Positions 1-5,548 of a stretch of DNA of 9,045 nt are shown piece by piece; the stretch's first letter is position 1, and the number at the start of each line of letters is the position of its first letter. The notes under the pieces are model-generated. The model searched no databases, was not told the origin of the DNA, and was given only the letters and a program-made list of their open reading frames with translations. The stretch is from the NCBI GenBank assembly GCA_018813085.1, contig JAHJCI010000120.1, forward strand, positions 1-9,045, in the 5' to 3' direction. The position numbers and the translations under genes are program-made. This DNA comes from Candidatus Omnitrophota bacterium (lineage in GTDB: Bacteria > Omnitrophota > Gorgyraeia > Gygaellales > JAHJCI01).

Positions 1-121
1 AAATTTCTGGCGCTTCGCGCCTAAAATTTCCTGCGTAAGCTTCGGGATTAATTCGTCCCGCTAAGTGCACCAAAATTATGGTTTCTAAAAAACAGAATTT
101 TGGTATATCTTACGAAGCGGG
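1..121. repeat. Dyad-rich intergenic tract before the V-ATPase K gene
   Basis: Three inverted repeats follow one another with almost no unpaired DNA. First, AAATTT 1-6 with 24-29 encloses GGCGC 9-13 with GCGCC 17-21. Second, CGGGA 43-47 pairs with TCCCG 56-60. Third, a long interrupted stem has CCCGC 57-61 with GCGGG 117-121, TAAG 62-65 with CTTA 109-112, and ACCAAAATT 69-77 with AATTTTGGT 96-104, giving 18 Watson-Crick pairs. The second and third stems share bases 57-60, so they compete. The tract ends 7 nt before the Shine-Dalgarno of the ATPase gene. It could be a dispersed intergenic repeat or mRNA structure between ATPase cistrons. The pairing is seen; the role is unknown. Confidence 0.5.
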
Positions 122-141
122 GCTCATTAAGGAGGCATGTT

Positions 142-588
142 ATGGTTTCGGGATTAGGCGATATGAATTTTTCCTTAACGCTGGCTGCTATCGGTTCAGC
201 GTTAGGAACCGGCGTAGCCGGGATGGCAGCAATCGGGGCATGGAAAAAAGCATTTTCTCAAAATAAAGCAGCACCTTTCATCTTGATAGCTTTTGTGGGA
301 GCTCCGCTGACGCAAACAATCTACGGAATGATTTTAAGGGGGCAGATAATCAACGCAAACCTTCCTGCGACCGCGGAAACTTATAAATATTTGATGATAA
401 TCGGCGCCTTAGCCGGTTTAGCCATGGGGATTAGTGCTTATATGCAAGGCAAGGCAGGAGCAAGGGCTGCGGATGCTTTAGCCGAAACCGGTAAGGGTTT
501 CGGAAATTATATTATGGTATTAGGGGTAATTGAAACAGTAGCTTTATTTATTATGGTTTTTTGTATGATGGCTCTTCCTCAAGGATAA
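142..588 (+). CDS. ntpK: V/A-type ATP synthase subunit K (proteolipid ring subunit)
   Basis: A 148-residue membrane protein made of two helical hairpins, the length expected of bacterial V-type c/K subunits. It forms the rotating membrane ring that carries ions through the V-type ATPase. Four hydrophobic segments lie at about 10-33, 44-65, 83-101 and 122-145. Helix 2 has P55-L-T57-Q58, helix 3 ends in Q102-G-K, and helix 4 has the ion-carrying E131 in VIETVALF. These match the Thr64, Gln65, Gln110 and Glu139 ligands of the sodium-binding Enterococcus hirae NtpK, so sodium coupling is likely by inference. The start was set at 142 because AAGGAGG (129-135) lies 6 nt upstream; a TTG at 100 in the same frame would add 14 non-hydrophobic residues and sits inside a hairpin. 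No other ATPase gene follows, which fits K being last in an I-K order. Confidence 0.9.
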   Translation: MVSGLGDMNFSLTLAAIGSALGTGVAGMAAIGAWKKAFSQNKAAPFILIAFVGAPLTQTIYGMILRGQIINANLPATAETYKYLMIIGALAGLAMGISAYMQGKAGARAADALAETGKGFGNYIMVLGVIETVALFIMVFCMMALPQG

Positions 589-597
589 GCCTCTGGC

Positions 598-626
598 TTG
601 AATTTATGAAGTAGTTATGCTATACT
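598..626 (+). promoter_or_regulatory. Sigma70-type promoter of the 6S RNA gene
   Basis: A -35 box TTGAAT (598-603), a 17-nt spacer and a -10 box TATACT (621-626) preceded by TGC (618-620), which makes an extended -10. Transcription is expected to begin near 632-634, about 16 nt before the base of the 6S terminal stem, so a short 5' leader may be trimmed. A dyad GTAGTT (611-616) and AACTAC (629-634) brackets the -10 box and could be an operator; that part is inference. Confidence 0.7.
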
Positions 627-648
627 TAAACTACAATTTAAAAAAATG

Positions 649-808
649 ATCCCTGCTGTGTTCGTCGAGACTTATTTGATGGTGATCCAATACCAAAAAT
701 AAGGGCTCCGGATTTTCTTGATTGCCGAGGCAATCAGAAGAGGAGCCTACCTGAAAATACAACGGTTCATCCATCAGGAGTCGACGGCATAACGCGGGGA
801 TTTTTTTT
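649..808 (+). ncRNA. ssrS: 6S RNA
   Basis: 6S RNA is a promoter mimic that binds housekeeping RNA polymerase. The sequence folds as a rod. The terminal stem pairs ATCCCTGC (649-656) with GCGGGGAT (794-801) and CGTCGA (663-668) with TCGACG (781-786). A second stem pairs about 677-688 with 764-776. A symmetrical open bubble of roughly 15-16 nt per side follows (689-703 and 748-763), as expected for the central bubble. The apical stem is GGCTCC (704-709) with GGAGCC (742-747), topped by a GATTGCC/GGCAATC hairpin (720-735). Eight T residues (801-808) follow the terminal stem directly and can serve as the termination tract. Length of about 155 nt is slightly short for the family. Recognition rests on architecture and wording, not a covariance search. 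Confidence 0.85.
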
Positions 809-891
809 GAGCCACGCTTTTAGCGGGCTAAAAATCACGCACTATTTTTGTAATTATATTCTAAATAACAATTAGTGCGGGATAATATACC
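809..891. promoter_or_regulatory. AT-rich rarA upstream region with dyads and possible -10 box
   Basis: The region between 6S RNA and rarA has a small hairpin, AGCC/GGCT with CGC/GCG (810-829), lacking a downstream T-run. It also has a 7-bp inverted repeat CGCACTA (838-844) with TAGTGCG (873-879) around an AT-rich centre. GATAAT (881-886) matches a -10 box in 5 of 6 positions and ends 5 nt before the rarA ATG, with no good -35 box at 16-19 nt. If used, it would put the transcript start at or next to the ATG. Confidence 0.3.
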
Positions 892-2220
892 ATGGATTTA
901 TTCCAAGAAAACCCGCAGGATAATAAAGATAAGCCGTTGGCCGTGCGCCTGAGGCCGGAGAAGCTGGATGAGTTTTTCGGTCAAGAGCATATCTTGGGCA
1001 AAGACTGCATTTTAACCCGCGCCATCAAGTCAGACCGCCTGGCTTCGCTTATTTTATACGGCCCTCCCGGATGCGGCAAGACATCCCTTGCCTGGTGTAT
1101 CTCAAAAGTCACGCAATCCTGTTTCGTTTGGTTGAATGCGACGACCTCTAATGTTGAAGAATTGCGCAACAGTATCGCACAGGCAAAACTGCGTAAGAAT
1201 TCCAGCGGCAGGAGGACAATTTTATTTATAGATGAAATTCACCGCTTTAATAAAGCCCAGCAGGATGTTTTGATGCCGGACGTGGAAGAAGCAAACGTCA
1301 TTTTAATCGGCGCCACCGTGAATAATCCGTTTTTCTCGATTGCCTCTCCCTTGATTTCTCGCTCACTAGTTTTAGAATTAAAGCCTCTAAAAAAAGAGGA
1401 CATATCAAAGGTACTAAACTCTGCTTTGAAAGATAAAAAAAGGGGGCTAGGTAATTTAAAAATAAAGGCGGGAAAAAAGGCATTATCATTTCTGGCTGAG
1501 GTTTGCGACGGCGATGCCAGACGGGCCTTGAATGCGCTGGAAATAGGGGTTTTAACTTCTTCCCCCGGCTCAGACGGATTAATCAGGTTTGATTTAAAAG
1601 TCGCCCAGGAATCCATCCAGAAGAAAATAGTCCTTTATGACCGTGACGGTGATTCACATTTTGATACCGCTTCCGCATTCATCAAATCAATGCGCGGCTC
1701 TGACCCGGATAGCGCCTTATACTGGATGGCAAAGATGCTTTATGCCGGAGAAGACCCGCGTTTTATTGCCAGGCGAATATGTATATTAGCAGCCGAGGAC
1801 GTAGGCAATGCTGACCCTTTGGCTCTGGTCTTGGCAAATGCGGCTTTACAGATTTCAGAATTCGTAGGTATGCCTGAGGCGCGCATTCCTCTTGCTCAGG
1901 CGGTAATCTATGTATCCTGCGCTCCCAAGTCCAATGCTTCTTATCTGGCGATTGATAAGGCATATCAGGATGTTGAAAATAATAGATTGCAGGAGGTTCC
2001 AGAGCACCTTAAAGATGCCTCTTATCCGGGAGCAGAGAAATTGGGCCGCGGCAAGGACTATAAATATCCGCATAGTTTTAAAGGGCATTATGTTAAGCAG
2101 GATTATACGCTTAAAAACGTTAAGTATTATGAGCCGACTGATATCGGCTATGAGGCAAAGATTAAGCAGCGCCTGGAGAAATTAAAATCAAAACAGAAGA
2201 GTTCCAAGAAGAATTCTTAG
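892..2220 (+). CDS. rarA: Replication-associated recombination protein A (AAA+ ATPase, RarA/MgsA)
   Basis: A 442-residue AAA+ ATPase related to clamp loaders, which acts at stalled replication forks and single-stranded DNA junctions. The N-terminus (MDLFQEN, then RLRPEKLDEFFGQEHILG at 19-36) is typical of the family and supports the ATG at 892. Walker A is GPPGCGKT at 57-64; Walker B is ILFIDEIH at 110-117 with D114 and E115. The sensor-1 region reads GATVNNP where GATTENP is common, and the sensor-2 arginine region is GDARRALNALE. The C-terminal MgsA-type tetramerisation region contains SMRGSDPDSALYWMAKML and RRICILAAEDVG. The tail (about 425-442) is Lys/Ser rich. No Shine-Dalgarno lies in the 20 nt before the ATG, so initiation may be leaderless or Shine-Dalgarno-independent. 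It sits between two structured RNAs. Confidence 0.93.
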   Translation: MDLFQENPQDNKDKPLAVRLRPEKLDEFFGQEHILGKDCILTRAIKSDRLASLILYGPPGCGKTSLAWCISKVTQSCFVWLNATTSNVEELRNSIAQAKLRKNSSGRRTILFIDEIHRFNKAQQDVLMPDVEEANVILIGATVNNPFFSIASPLISRSLVLELKPLKKEDISKVLNSALKDKKRGLGNLKIKAGKKALSFLAEVCDGDARRALNALEIGVLTSSPGSDGLIRFDLKVAQESIQKKIVLYDRDGDSHFDTASAFIKSMRGSDPDSALYWMAKMLYAGEDPRFIARRICILAAEDVGNADPLALVLANAALQISEFVGMPEARIPLAQAVIYVSCAPKSNASYLAIDKAYQDVENNRLQEVPEHLKDASYPGAEKLGRGKDYKYPHSFKGHYVKQDYTLKNVKYYEPTDIGYEAKIKQRLEKLKSKQKSSKKNS

Positions 2221-2223
2221 GTA

Positions 2224-2409
2224 TTAGCGGCTGATTTTTGTTTACTTATGTGTTGGGCATGGTTTGCTTATTATTTAACTTGTGTCCAAGAGCGAGGCGG
2301 AACGTCAAGCGAAGCCCTGGCACGCTGGGGCAGGGCGAGCGGTTCTGCGAAAGGAGCAAAAGACCGAACAAGCCCACGATTAACAAAACAAGCCGAAGTC
2401 AGCCGCTGA
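2224..2409 (+). ncRNA. Unrecognised rod-shaped structured RNA after rarA
   Basis: The stretch from 2221 to 2480 has no credible protein gene. It folds into one long rod with stacked helices: P1 2224-2238 with 2395-2409 (15 pairs, three U-G), P2 2256-2266 with 2384-2394 (9 of 11), P3 2279-2286 with 2362-2364 and 2368-2372 (8 pairs, 3-nt bulge), P4 2297-2303 with 2342-2348 (7 pairs, one G-U), and P5 2314-2319 with 2331-2336 (6 pairs, 11-nt loop). The wobble pairs work only for RNA from the + strand. P1 begins 4 nt after the rarA stop codon, so it may be released from the rarA transcript; no sigma70-like promoter was seen just upstream. It lacks the signatures of RNase P, tmRNA, SRP RNA or 6S RNA known to me. 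The fold was done by eye. Confidence 0.55.
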
Positions 2410-2454
2410 GCGAGAAAAGGAGCAGGTTTATTTATATCAGTAAACCGAAGTCAG
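2231..2454 (+). repeat. Second, competing helix built on a repeated CCGAAGTCAG
   Basis: CCGAAGTCAG occurs at 2393-2402 and again at 2445-2454. The first copy forms the 3' side of P1 of the rod RNA. The second lies in AGTAAACCGAAGTCAG (2439-2454), which pairs with CTGATTTTTGTTTACT (2231-2246) at 15 of 16 positions, two of them U-G. The two helices share 2231-2238 and cannot both form fully. Pairing of only 2240-2246 with 2439-2445 would instead coexist with P1 as a pseudoknot. A local hairpin GGTTTA (2425-2430) with TAAACC (2441-2446) competes as well. As DNA, the same arrangement could be an imperfect terminal inverted repeat (15 of 21 positions) of a small non-coding element. Confidence 0.45.
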
Positions 2455-2480
2455 TAGTTGAAAATAGCAATAGATTGCCA

Positions 2481-2509
2481 TTGAACAATTGTCGATTTAG
2501 GGGTAAAAT
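2481..2509 (+). promoter_or_regulatory. Promoter for the metV-like / 5-FCL pair
   Basis: TTGAAC (2481-2486) and TAAAAT (2504-2509) are separated by 17 nt, a good fit to a sigma70-type promoter. The predicted start near 2515-2517 leaves a leader of about 15 nt, essentially just the ribosome-binding purine run before the ATG at 2531. The structured RNA upstream would therefore lie outside a transcript started here. Confidence 0.6.
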
Positions 2510-2530
2510 ATATAAAGAGGAGAGCTGAAC

Positions 2531-3187
2531 ATGATTATTACAGAGAAGAAAGCCTTTGCAGAGGTTATAGATAGCTTAAAGGACGTAAGCAAGGTATTTC
2601 TTGTCGGCTGCGGGGAATGTGCTACAATCTGCAAAACCGGTGGCGAAGCAGAGATTACCGAGATGAAAAAGTCCCTGGAAGACAGCGCTAAGGTTGTAAC
2701 CGGCTTTATCATGCCTCAGGCGCCGTGTATTGCCAGTCAGATAAAGATTGAATTAGCCAAGAATATGAAGGCGTTGAGAGACAGCGATGCAATTCTCGTT
2801 CTCGCCTGTGGTTTGGGAGTCCAGTCCGTAAAAGCTAATGACCGTCTCGCGCTTGCTGTATTCCCGGCTTGCGATACGCAGTTTTTAGGGGTTGTTGATG
2901 CCAAGGGTAATTTATACGAGAAGTGTTCTGCCTGCGGAGAATGTATTTTAGGAGTTACTGCCGGAATATGCCCGGTAACCCTTTGCGCCAAGGGCTTGCT
3001 TAATGGGCCTTGTGGAGGCATGGATAAGGGTAAATGCGAAGTGGATAAGGAAAAGGATTGCGCCTGGGTGTTAATTTACGACGAATTACAGAAGCGCAAG
3101 CTCCATAAGCAGCTTAAAGAGATAAGGCCTCCAAGGGACTTTAATAAGGCCAGGCGCCCGCAGAAGAAGATACTGGTAAATCCATGA
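2531..3187 (+). CDS. metV: MetV-like methylenetetrahydrofolate reductase C-terminal (Cys-rich) subunit
   Basis: A 218-residue soluble protein of the MTHFR C-terminal family (MetV), which partners MetF in the methylene-THF reductase of acetogens and related bacteria. It has 14 cysteines. An N-terminal cluster is C27-x2-C30-x3-C34 in GCGECATIC. Single cysteines at C66, C93 and C114 sit in otherwise hydrophobic Rossmann-like stretches. A dense C-terminal set is C132-x2-C135-x2-C138, C147, C152, C161, C169 and C177, with the signature CSACGECILG followed by GICPVTLCAKGLLNGPCGG. Iron-sulfur binding is expected from the family. GAGGAGAG (2517-2524) is the Shine-Dalgarno. The stop overlaps the next gene's start as ATGA (3184-3187), implying translational coupling. 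No metF lies beside it here, so its partner must be encoded elsewhere or be different. Confidence 0.85.
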   Translation: MIITEKKAFAEVIDSLKDVSKVFLVGCGECATICKTGGEAEITEMKKSLEDSAKVVTGFIMPQAPCIASQIKIELAKNMKALRDSDAILVLACGLGVQSVKANDRLALAVFPACDTQFLGVVDAKGNLYEKCSACGECILGVTAGICPVTLCAKGLLNGPCGGMDKGKCEVDKEKDCAWVLIYDELQKRKLHKQLKEIRPPRDFNKARRPQKKILVNP

Positions 3188-3738
3188 GCGAGAACTTGAC
3201 AAAAGCGCAATTACGTAATATAGTGTTAAAGAGGTTAGAAAAAAACACAAAACAGCAACGTGAGCGCAAAAGCAGGTTAATTGAGAAAAAACTTTTAAAA
3301 CAGGAGGAATTTACCAAATCAAAGAGGATAATGTTTTATCTTGCTTTTGACGGCGAGGTAAAAACCGAAAACATGATTGATAAGGCAAGAGGCCTTGGTA
3401 AAGAGATATATGTTCCCTTGTGCGACACCGAGCGAAAGACTTTAATCCCTTGTCTTTTAGAGAAGGATAGTATGTTAGAAGCAGGCCCCTATAATACATT
3501 AGAGCCGAAGAAAAAAATGAAGTTTTCTTCTAAGAAATTAGACCTTGTAGTTGTGCCGGCCCTGGCATTTGATGAAAAAGGCAACCGCCTGGGCAGAGGC
3601 AGGGGTTATTATGACCGCTTCTTAAAACATATATCTTCACGCACAAATTCCATCGGCTTGGCCTTTGATTTTCAGATTTTACCCAGCATACCAGTTGATT
3701 CTGGCGATCTGCCAGTAGATAAAGTCCTCTTTGCATAA
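3184..3738 (+). CDS. 5-formyltetrahydrofolate cyclo-ligase
   Basis: A 184-residue enzyme that converts 5-formyl-THF to 5,10-methenyl-THF with ATP, recycling a dead-end folate. The length suits the family. The hallmark is VVVPALAFDEKGNRLGRG leading into GRGRGYYDRF (137-146), the phosphate-binding and catalytic loop. The later IGLAFDFQI and the DLPVDKVL near the C-terminus are also typical. The N-terminus is highly basic (LRNIVLKRLEKNTKQQRERK), normal for this family. Its ATG overlaps the metV stop by 4 nt, so both are made from one message and act in the same folate C1 pool. It ends 180 nt before rny, with a strong hairpin in between. Known bacterial gene names are ygfA or fau, but I give none since usage varies. 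Confidence 0.92.
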   Translation: MSENLTKAQLRNIVLKRLEKNTKQQRERKSRLIEKKLLKQEEFTKSKRIMFYLAFDGEVKTENMIDKARGLGKEIYVPLCDTERKTLIPCLLEKDSMLEAGPYNTLEPKKKMKFSSKKLDLVVVPALAFDEKGNRLGRGRGYYDRFLKHISSRTNSIGLAFDFQILPSIPVDSGDLPVDKVLFA

Positions 3739-3750
3739 ATTCCTTCCTTA

Positions 3751-3807
3751 TCCTTTTACAATCTAATCCGGGGATATTCACCGCGCATTAGTGGAATTGT
3801 AAAAGGA
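3751..3807. repeat. 12-bp perfect inverted repeat after the 5-FCL gene
   Basis: TCCTTTTACAAT (3751-3762) pairs perfectly with ATTGTAAAAGGA (3796-3807). Directly inside, CTAAT (3763-3767) pairs with ATTAG (3787-3791), then CGG (3769-3771) with CCG (3781-3783), leaving a 4-nt bulge at 3792-3795. It starts 12 nt after the stop codon. Neither strand has a T-run after the stem, so it is not a standard intrinsic terminator; mRNA 3'-end protection or a dispersed repeat are alternatives. Confidence 0.55.
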
Positions 3808-3864
3808 ATACGCCTGTTGGAGATAACGAGCAGATTTAAAAATGTGCGAGTTTTCTGACGGGGC

Positions 3865-3893
3865 TTGCTTCGCAATCAATCAGAGTTTATAAT
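3865..3893 (+). promoter_or_regulatory. Promoter for rny
   Basis: TATAAT (3888-3893) is a perfect -10 box. TTGCTT (3865-3870) lies 17 nt upstream as a partial -35 box. The expected start is near 3900, just at the AAAGGGGG purine run (3898-3905) that precedes the rny ATG. It would head the rny-ymdB-GH39-pilZ-xseA run. Confidence 0.65.
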
Positions 3894-3917
3894 AGAGAAA
3901 GGGGGTTTCTTAAAGCA

Positions 3918-5471
3918 ATGCTGACAACTATATTATTACTTGTTACGATTATTATTTGTTTGCCCGCAGGATACCTTTTAAGGAGGTTTTTTGCCGAAAA
4001 AAAGATCCAGGATGCCGAAGAAAAGGCACATTTTATTTTAGATAAAGCCAATAGAGAATCTCAGGACAAGCGCCGGGAGATAGAGCTAGAGTCAAAAGAT
4101 TTGATGTTCCGCCTGAGGCAGGATTTTGAGAACGAAACAAAAGAACGCAGGCGCGAATTAACCGACCTTGAGAAAAGATTCAACCAGAAAGAGATTAATC
4201 TTGACCGCCGCCTGGAGCTATTGGAAAAAAAGGAAAAAGAGCTTGAACTAAAATCAGCCGCGCTAGGCCGCCAGGAGGAGGGATTAAAGGCCAAGGAGAA
4301 CCAGCTCTACGGCCTTATTGCAGAAGAAAAAGAGCGCCTCCAGAAAATTTCTTCTTTATCGCCCGAGGAGGCAAAGCAGATTCTGTTAACCCGCCTGAGC
4401 GAAGAGCTTAATACTGAAAAGGCAGTCCTGATCAAGAAGCAGGAGGAAGAATTGCGCCTGCAGGCTAATAAGTCCGCCTGCGAGATTATAAGCCTTGCAA
4501 TACGTAAATATGCGGCGGATTATGCCGCTGAGTCAACCGTAAGCGTAGTTAACCTGCCTAACGATGAAATGAAGGGAAGGGTAATCGGACGCGAAGGAAG
4601 AAACATACGGGCTTTTGAGATGGCTACAGGAGTAGATGTTATTATCGATGATACTCCCGAGAGCGTAATCCTTTCCAGCTTTGACCCTATAAGAAGAGAG
4701 GTGGCGCGGTTATCACTGGAAAAACTAATCAGCGACGGCCGCATTCATCCCACCAGGATAGAAGAAATAGTTCTTAAGACCCGCAAGGACCTTGAGGAAC
4801 AGATTCAGCAGAAAGGCGAGGCTGCTTGTTTTGAGTTAGGGATCGAAGGGCTTCGCCCAGAATTGATGAAACTTCTGGGGCGCCTTAATTTTCGTACCAG
4901 TTTTGGCCAGAATGCGCTCCAGCATTCAATAGAAGTTGCGTATTTCTTAGGTACTATGGCATCCGAGCTGGGAGCTGATTGGCGTTTTGCCAGGCGCATA
5001 GGATTGTTACACGATATTGGAAAAGCAGTTGACCAGCAGCAGGAAGGGACTCATGCACGCATTGGCGCAAGCCTTGCGAAGAAATACGGGGAGTCAGATG
5101 AAGTTATCCACGCAATCGAGTCTCATCATGAAGAGCAGACGCCTTTGACTTTATTCGCGATTCTTGCAGTAGCTGCCGATGCAATAAGCGCAGCGCGTCC
5201 GGGAGCAAGGAAAGAGACCCTGGAGGCCTATATTAAGCGGCTGGAGAAATTAGAGGCAATTGTCAACCTTTTCAAGGGCGTAGAAAAATCTTACGCTGTC
5301 CAGGCAGGCAGGGAAATCCGGGTAATCGTTGAGCCGCAGCGTATTTCCGACGACGAATCCGTAAATTTATCCAGGGAAATAAAGAAGAAGATCGAGGAAG
5401 GCTTAGAATACCCGGGCCAGATTAAAATAACGGTAATCCGGGAAATCCGTGCGATTGAATACGCAAAATAA
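3918..5471 (+). CDS. rny: Ribonuclease Y (membrane-anchored endoribonuclease)
   Basis: A 517-residue protein matching RNase Y, the endonuclease that starts mRNA decay at the membrane in many bacteria lacking RNase E; the usual length is about 520. A single N-terminal membrane helix is at about 2-22. It is followed by a long charged coiled coil to about residue 190 (KRREIELE, ELLEKKEKELELK). The KH RNA-binding domain begins near 205 with NDEMKGRVIGREGRNIR at 215-231. The HD domain carries LLHDIGK with H365 and D366, plus ESHHEEQTP. The C-terminus (GQIKITVIREIRAIEYAK) is family-typical. The AAAGGGGG run lies about 12 nt before the ATG, a long spacing, but the membrane helix starts at once, so no later start is plausible. 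ymdB follows after 77 nt, a known neighbour arrangement. Confidence 0.97.
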   Translation: MLTTILLLVTIIICLPAGYLLRRFFAEKKIQDAEEKAHFILDKANRESQDKRREIELESKDLMFRLRQDFENETKERRRELTDLEKRFNQKEINLDRRLELLEKKEKELELKSAALGRQEEGLKAKENQLYGLIAEEKERLQKISSLSPEEAKQILLTRLSEELNTEKAVLIKKQEEELRLQANKSACEIISLAIRKYAADYAAESTVSVVNLPNDEMKGRVIGREGRNIRAFEMATGVDVIIDDTPESVILSSFDPIRREVARLSLEKLISDGRIHPTRIEEIVLKTRKDLEEQIQQKGEAACFELGIEGLRPELMKLLGRLNFRTSFGQNALQHSIEVAYFLGTMASELGADWRFARRIGLLHDIGKAVDQQQEGTHARIGASLAKKYGESDEVIHAIESHHEEQTPLTLFAILAVAADAISAARPGARKETLEAYIKRLEKLEAIVNLFKGVEKSYAVQAGREIRVIVEPQRISDDESVNLSREIKKKIEEGLEYPGQIKITVIREIRAIEYAK

Positions 5472-5473
5472 AG

Positions 5474-5545
5474 GTTAATTGATTAGTGGTTGATTGGTGA
5501 GCAGTTAATTACCCAATTAACTATTTAACTAATTAACCAATTAAC
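5474..5545. repeat. Tandem 8-mers within an imperfect inverted repeat, rny-ymdB gap
   Basis: Four 8-bp units lie back to back: CAATTAAC (5514-5521), TATTTAAC (5522-5529), TAATTAAC (5530-5537) and CAATTAAC (5538-5545). The opposite orientation, GTTAATTG, stands at 5474-5481, pairing with the last unit. The intervening bases carry further partial copies (GTTAATT at about 5503). The array ends 3 nt before the ymdB ATG and takes the place of a Shine-Dalgarno. Confidence 0.6.
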
Positions 5546-5548
5546 AAA

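Noticed and set aside
1..24. Frame open from base 1 to a TAA at 22-24 that could be the end of an upstream gene such as V-ATPase subunit I
   Set aside because: Only seven codons, not recognisable as a subunit I C-terminus, and they lie inside a hairpin; nothing decisive can be said.
78..266. ATG-started frame overlapping the V-ATPase K gene
   Set aside because: Out of frame with a clear family protein that has its own strong Shine-Dalgarno; no protein features.
810..829. Hairpin after the 6S RNA as an intrinsic terminator
   Set aside because: No T-run follows on either strand; the eight T residues precede it and belong to the 6S 3' end.
2415..2430. AAAGGAGCAGGTT, identical to the pilZ ribosome-binding region at 8155-8167, as a sign of a lost start
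   Set aside because: No start codon follows at proper spacing, and a purine-rich 13-mer match is weak evidence of a duplicated gene start.
2238..2528. Open frame of 96 codons (TTG start) between rarA and the metV-like gene
   Set aside because: No ribosome-binding site, low-complexity basic translation without family resemblance, and it runs through the structured RNA and the metV promoter.
2221..2530. Known riboswitch (THF, SAM or cobalamin) controlling the metV-like gene
   Set aside because: None of the conserved cores of these riboswitches is present by eye, and the metV promoter lies downstream of the structure.
3842..3892. 16-codon frame (ATG at 3842) before rny as a possible leader peptide
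   Set aside because: No Shine-Dalgarno and its end falls inside the -10 box of the rny promoter.
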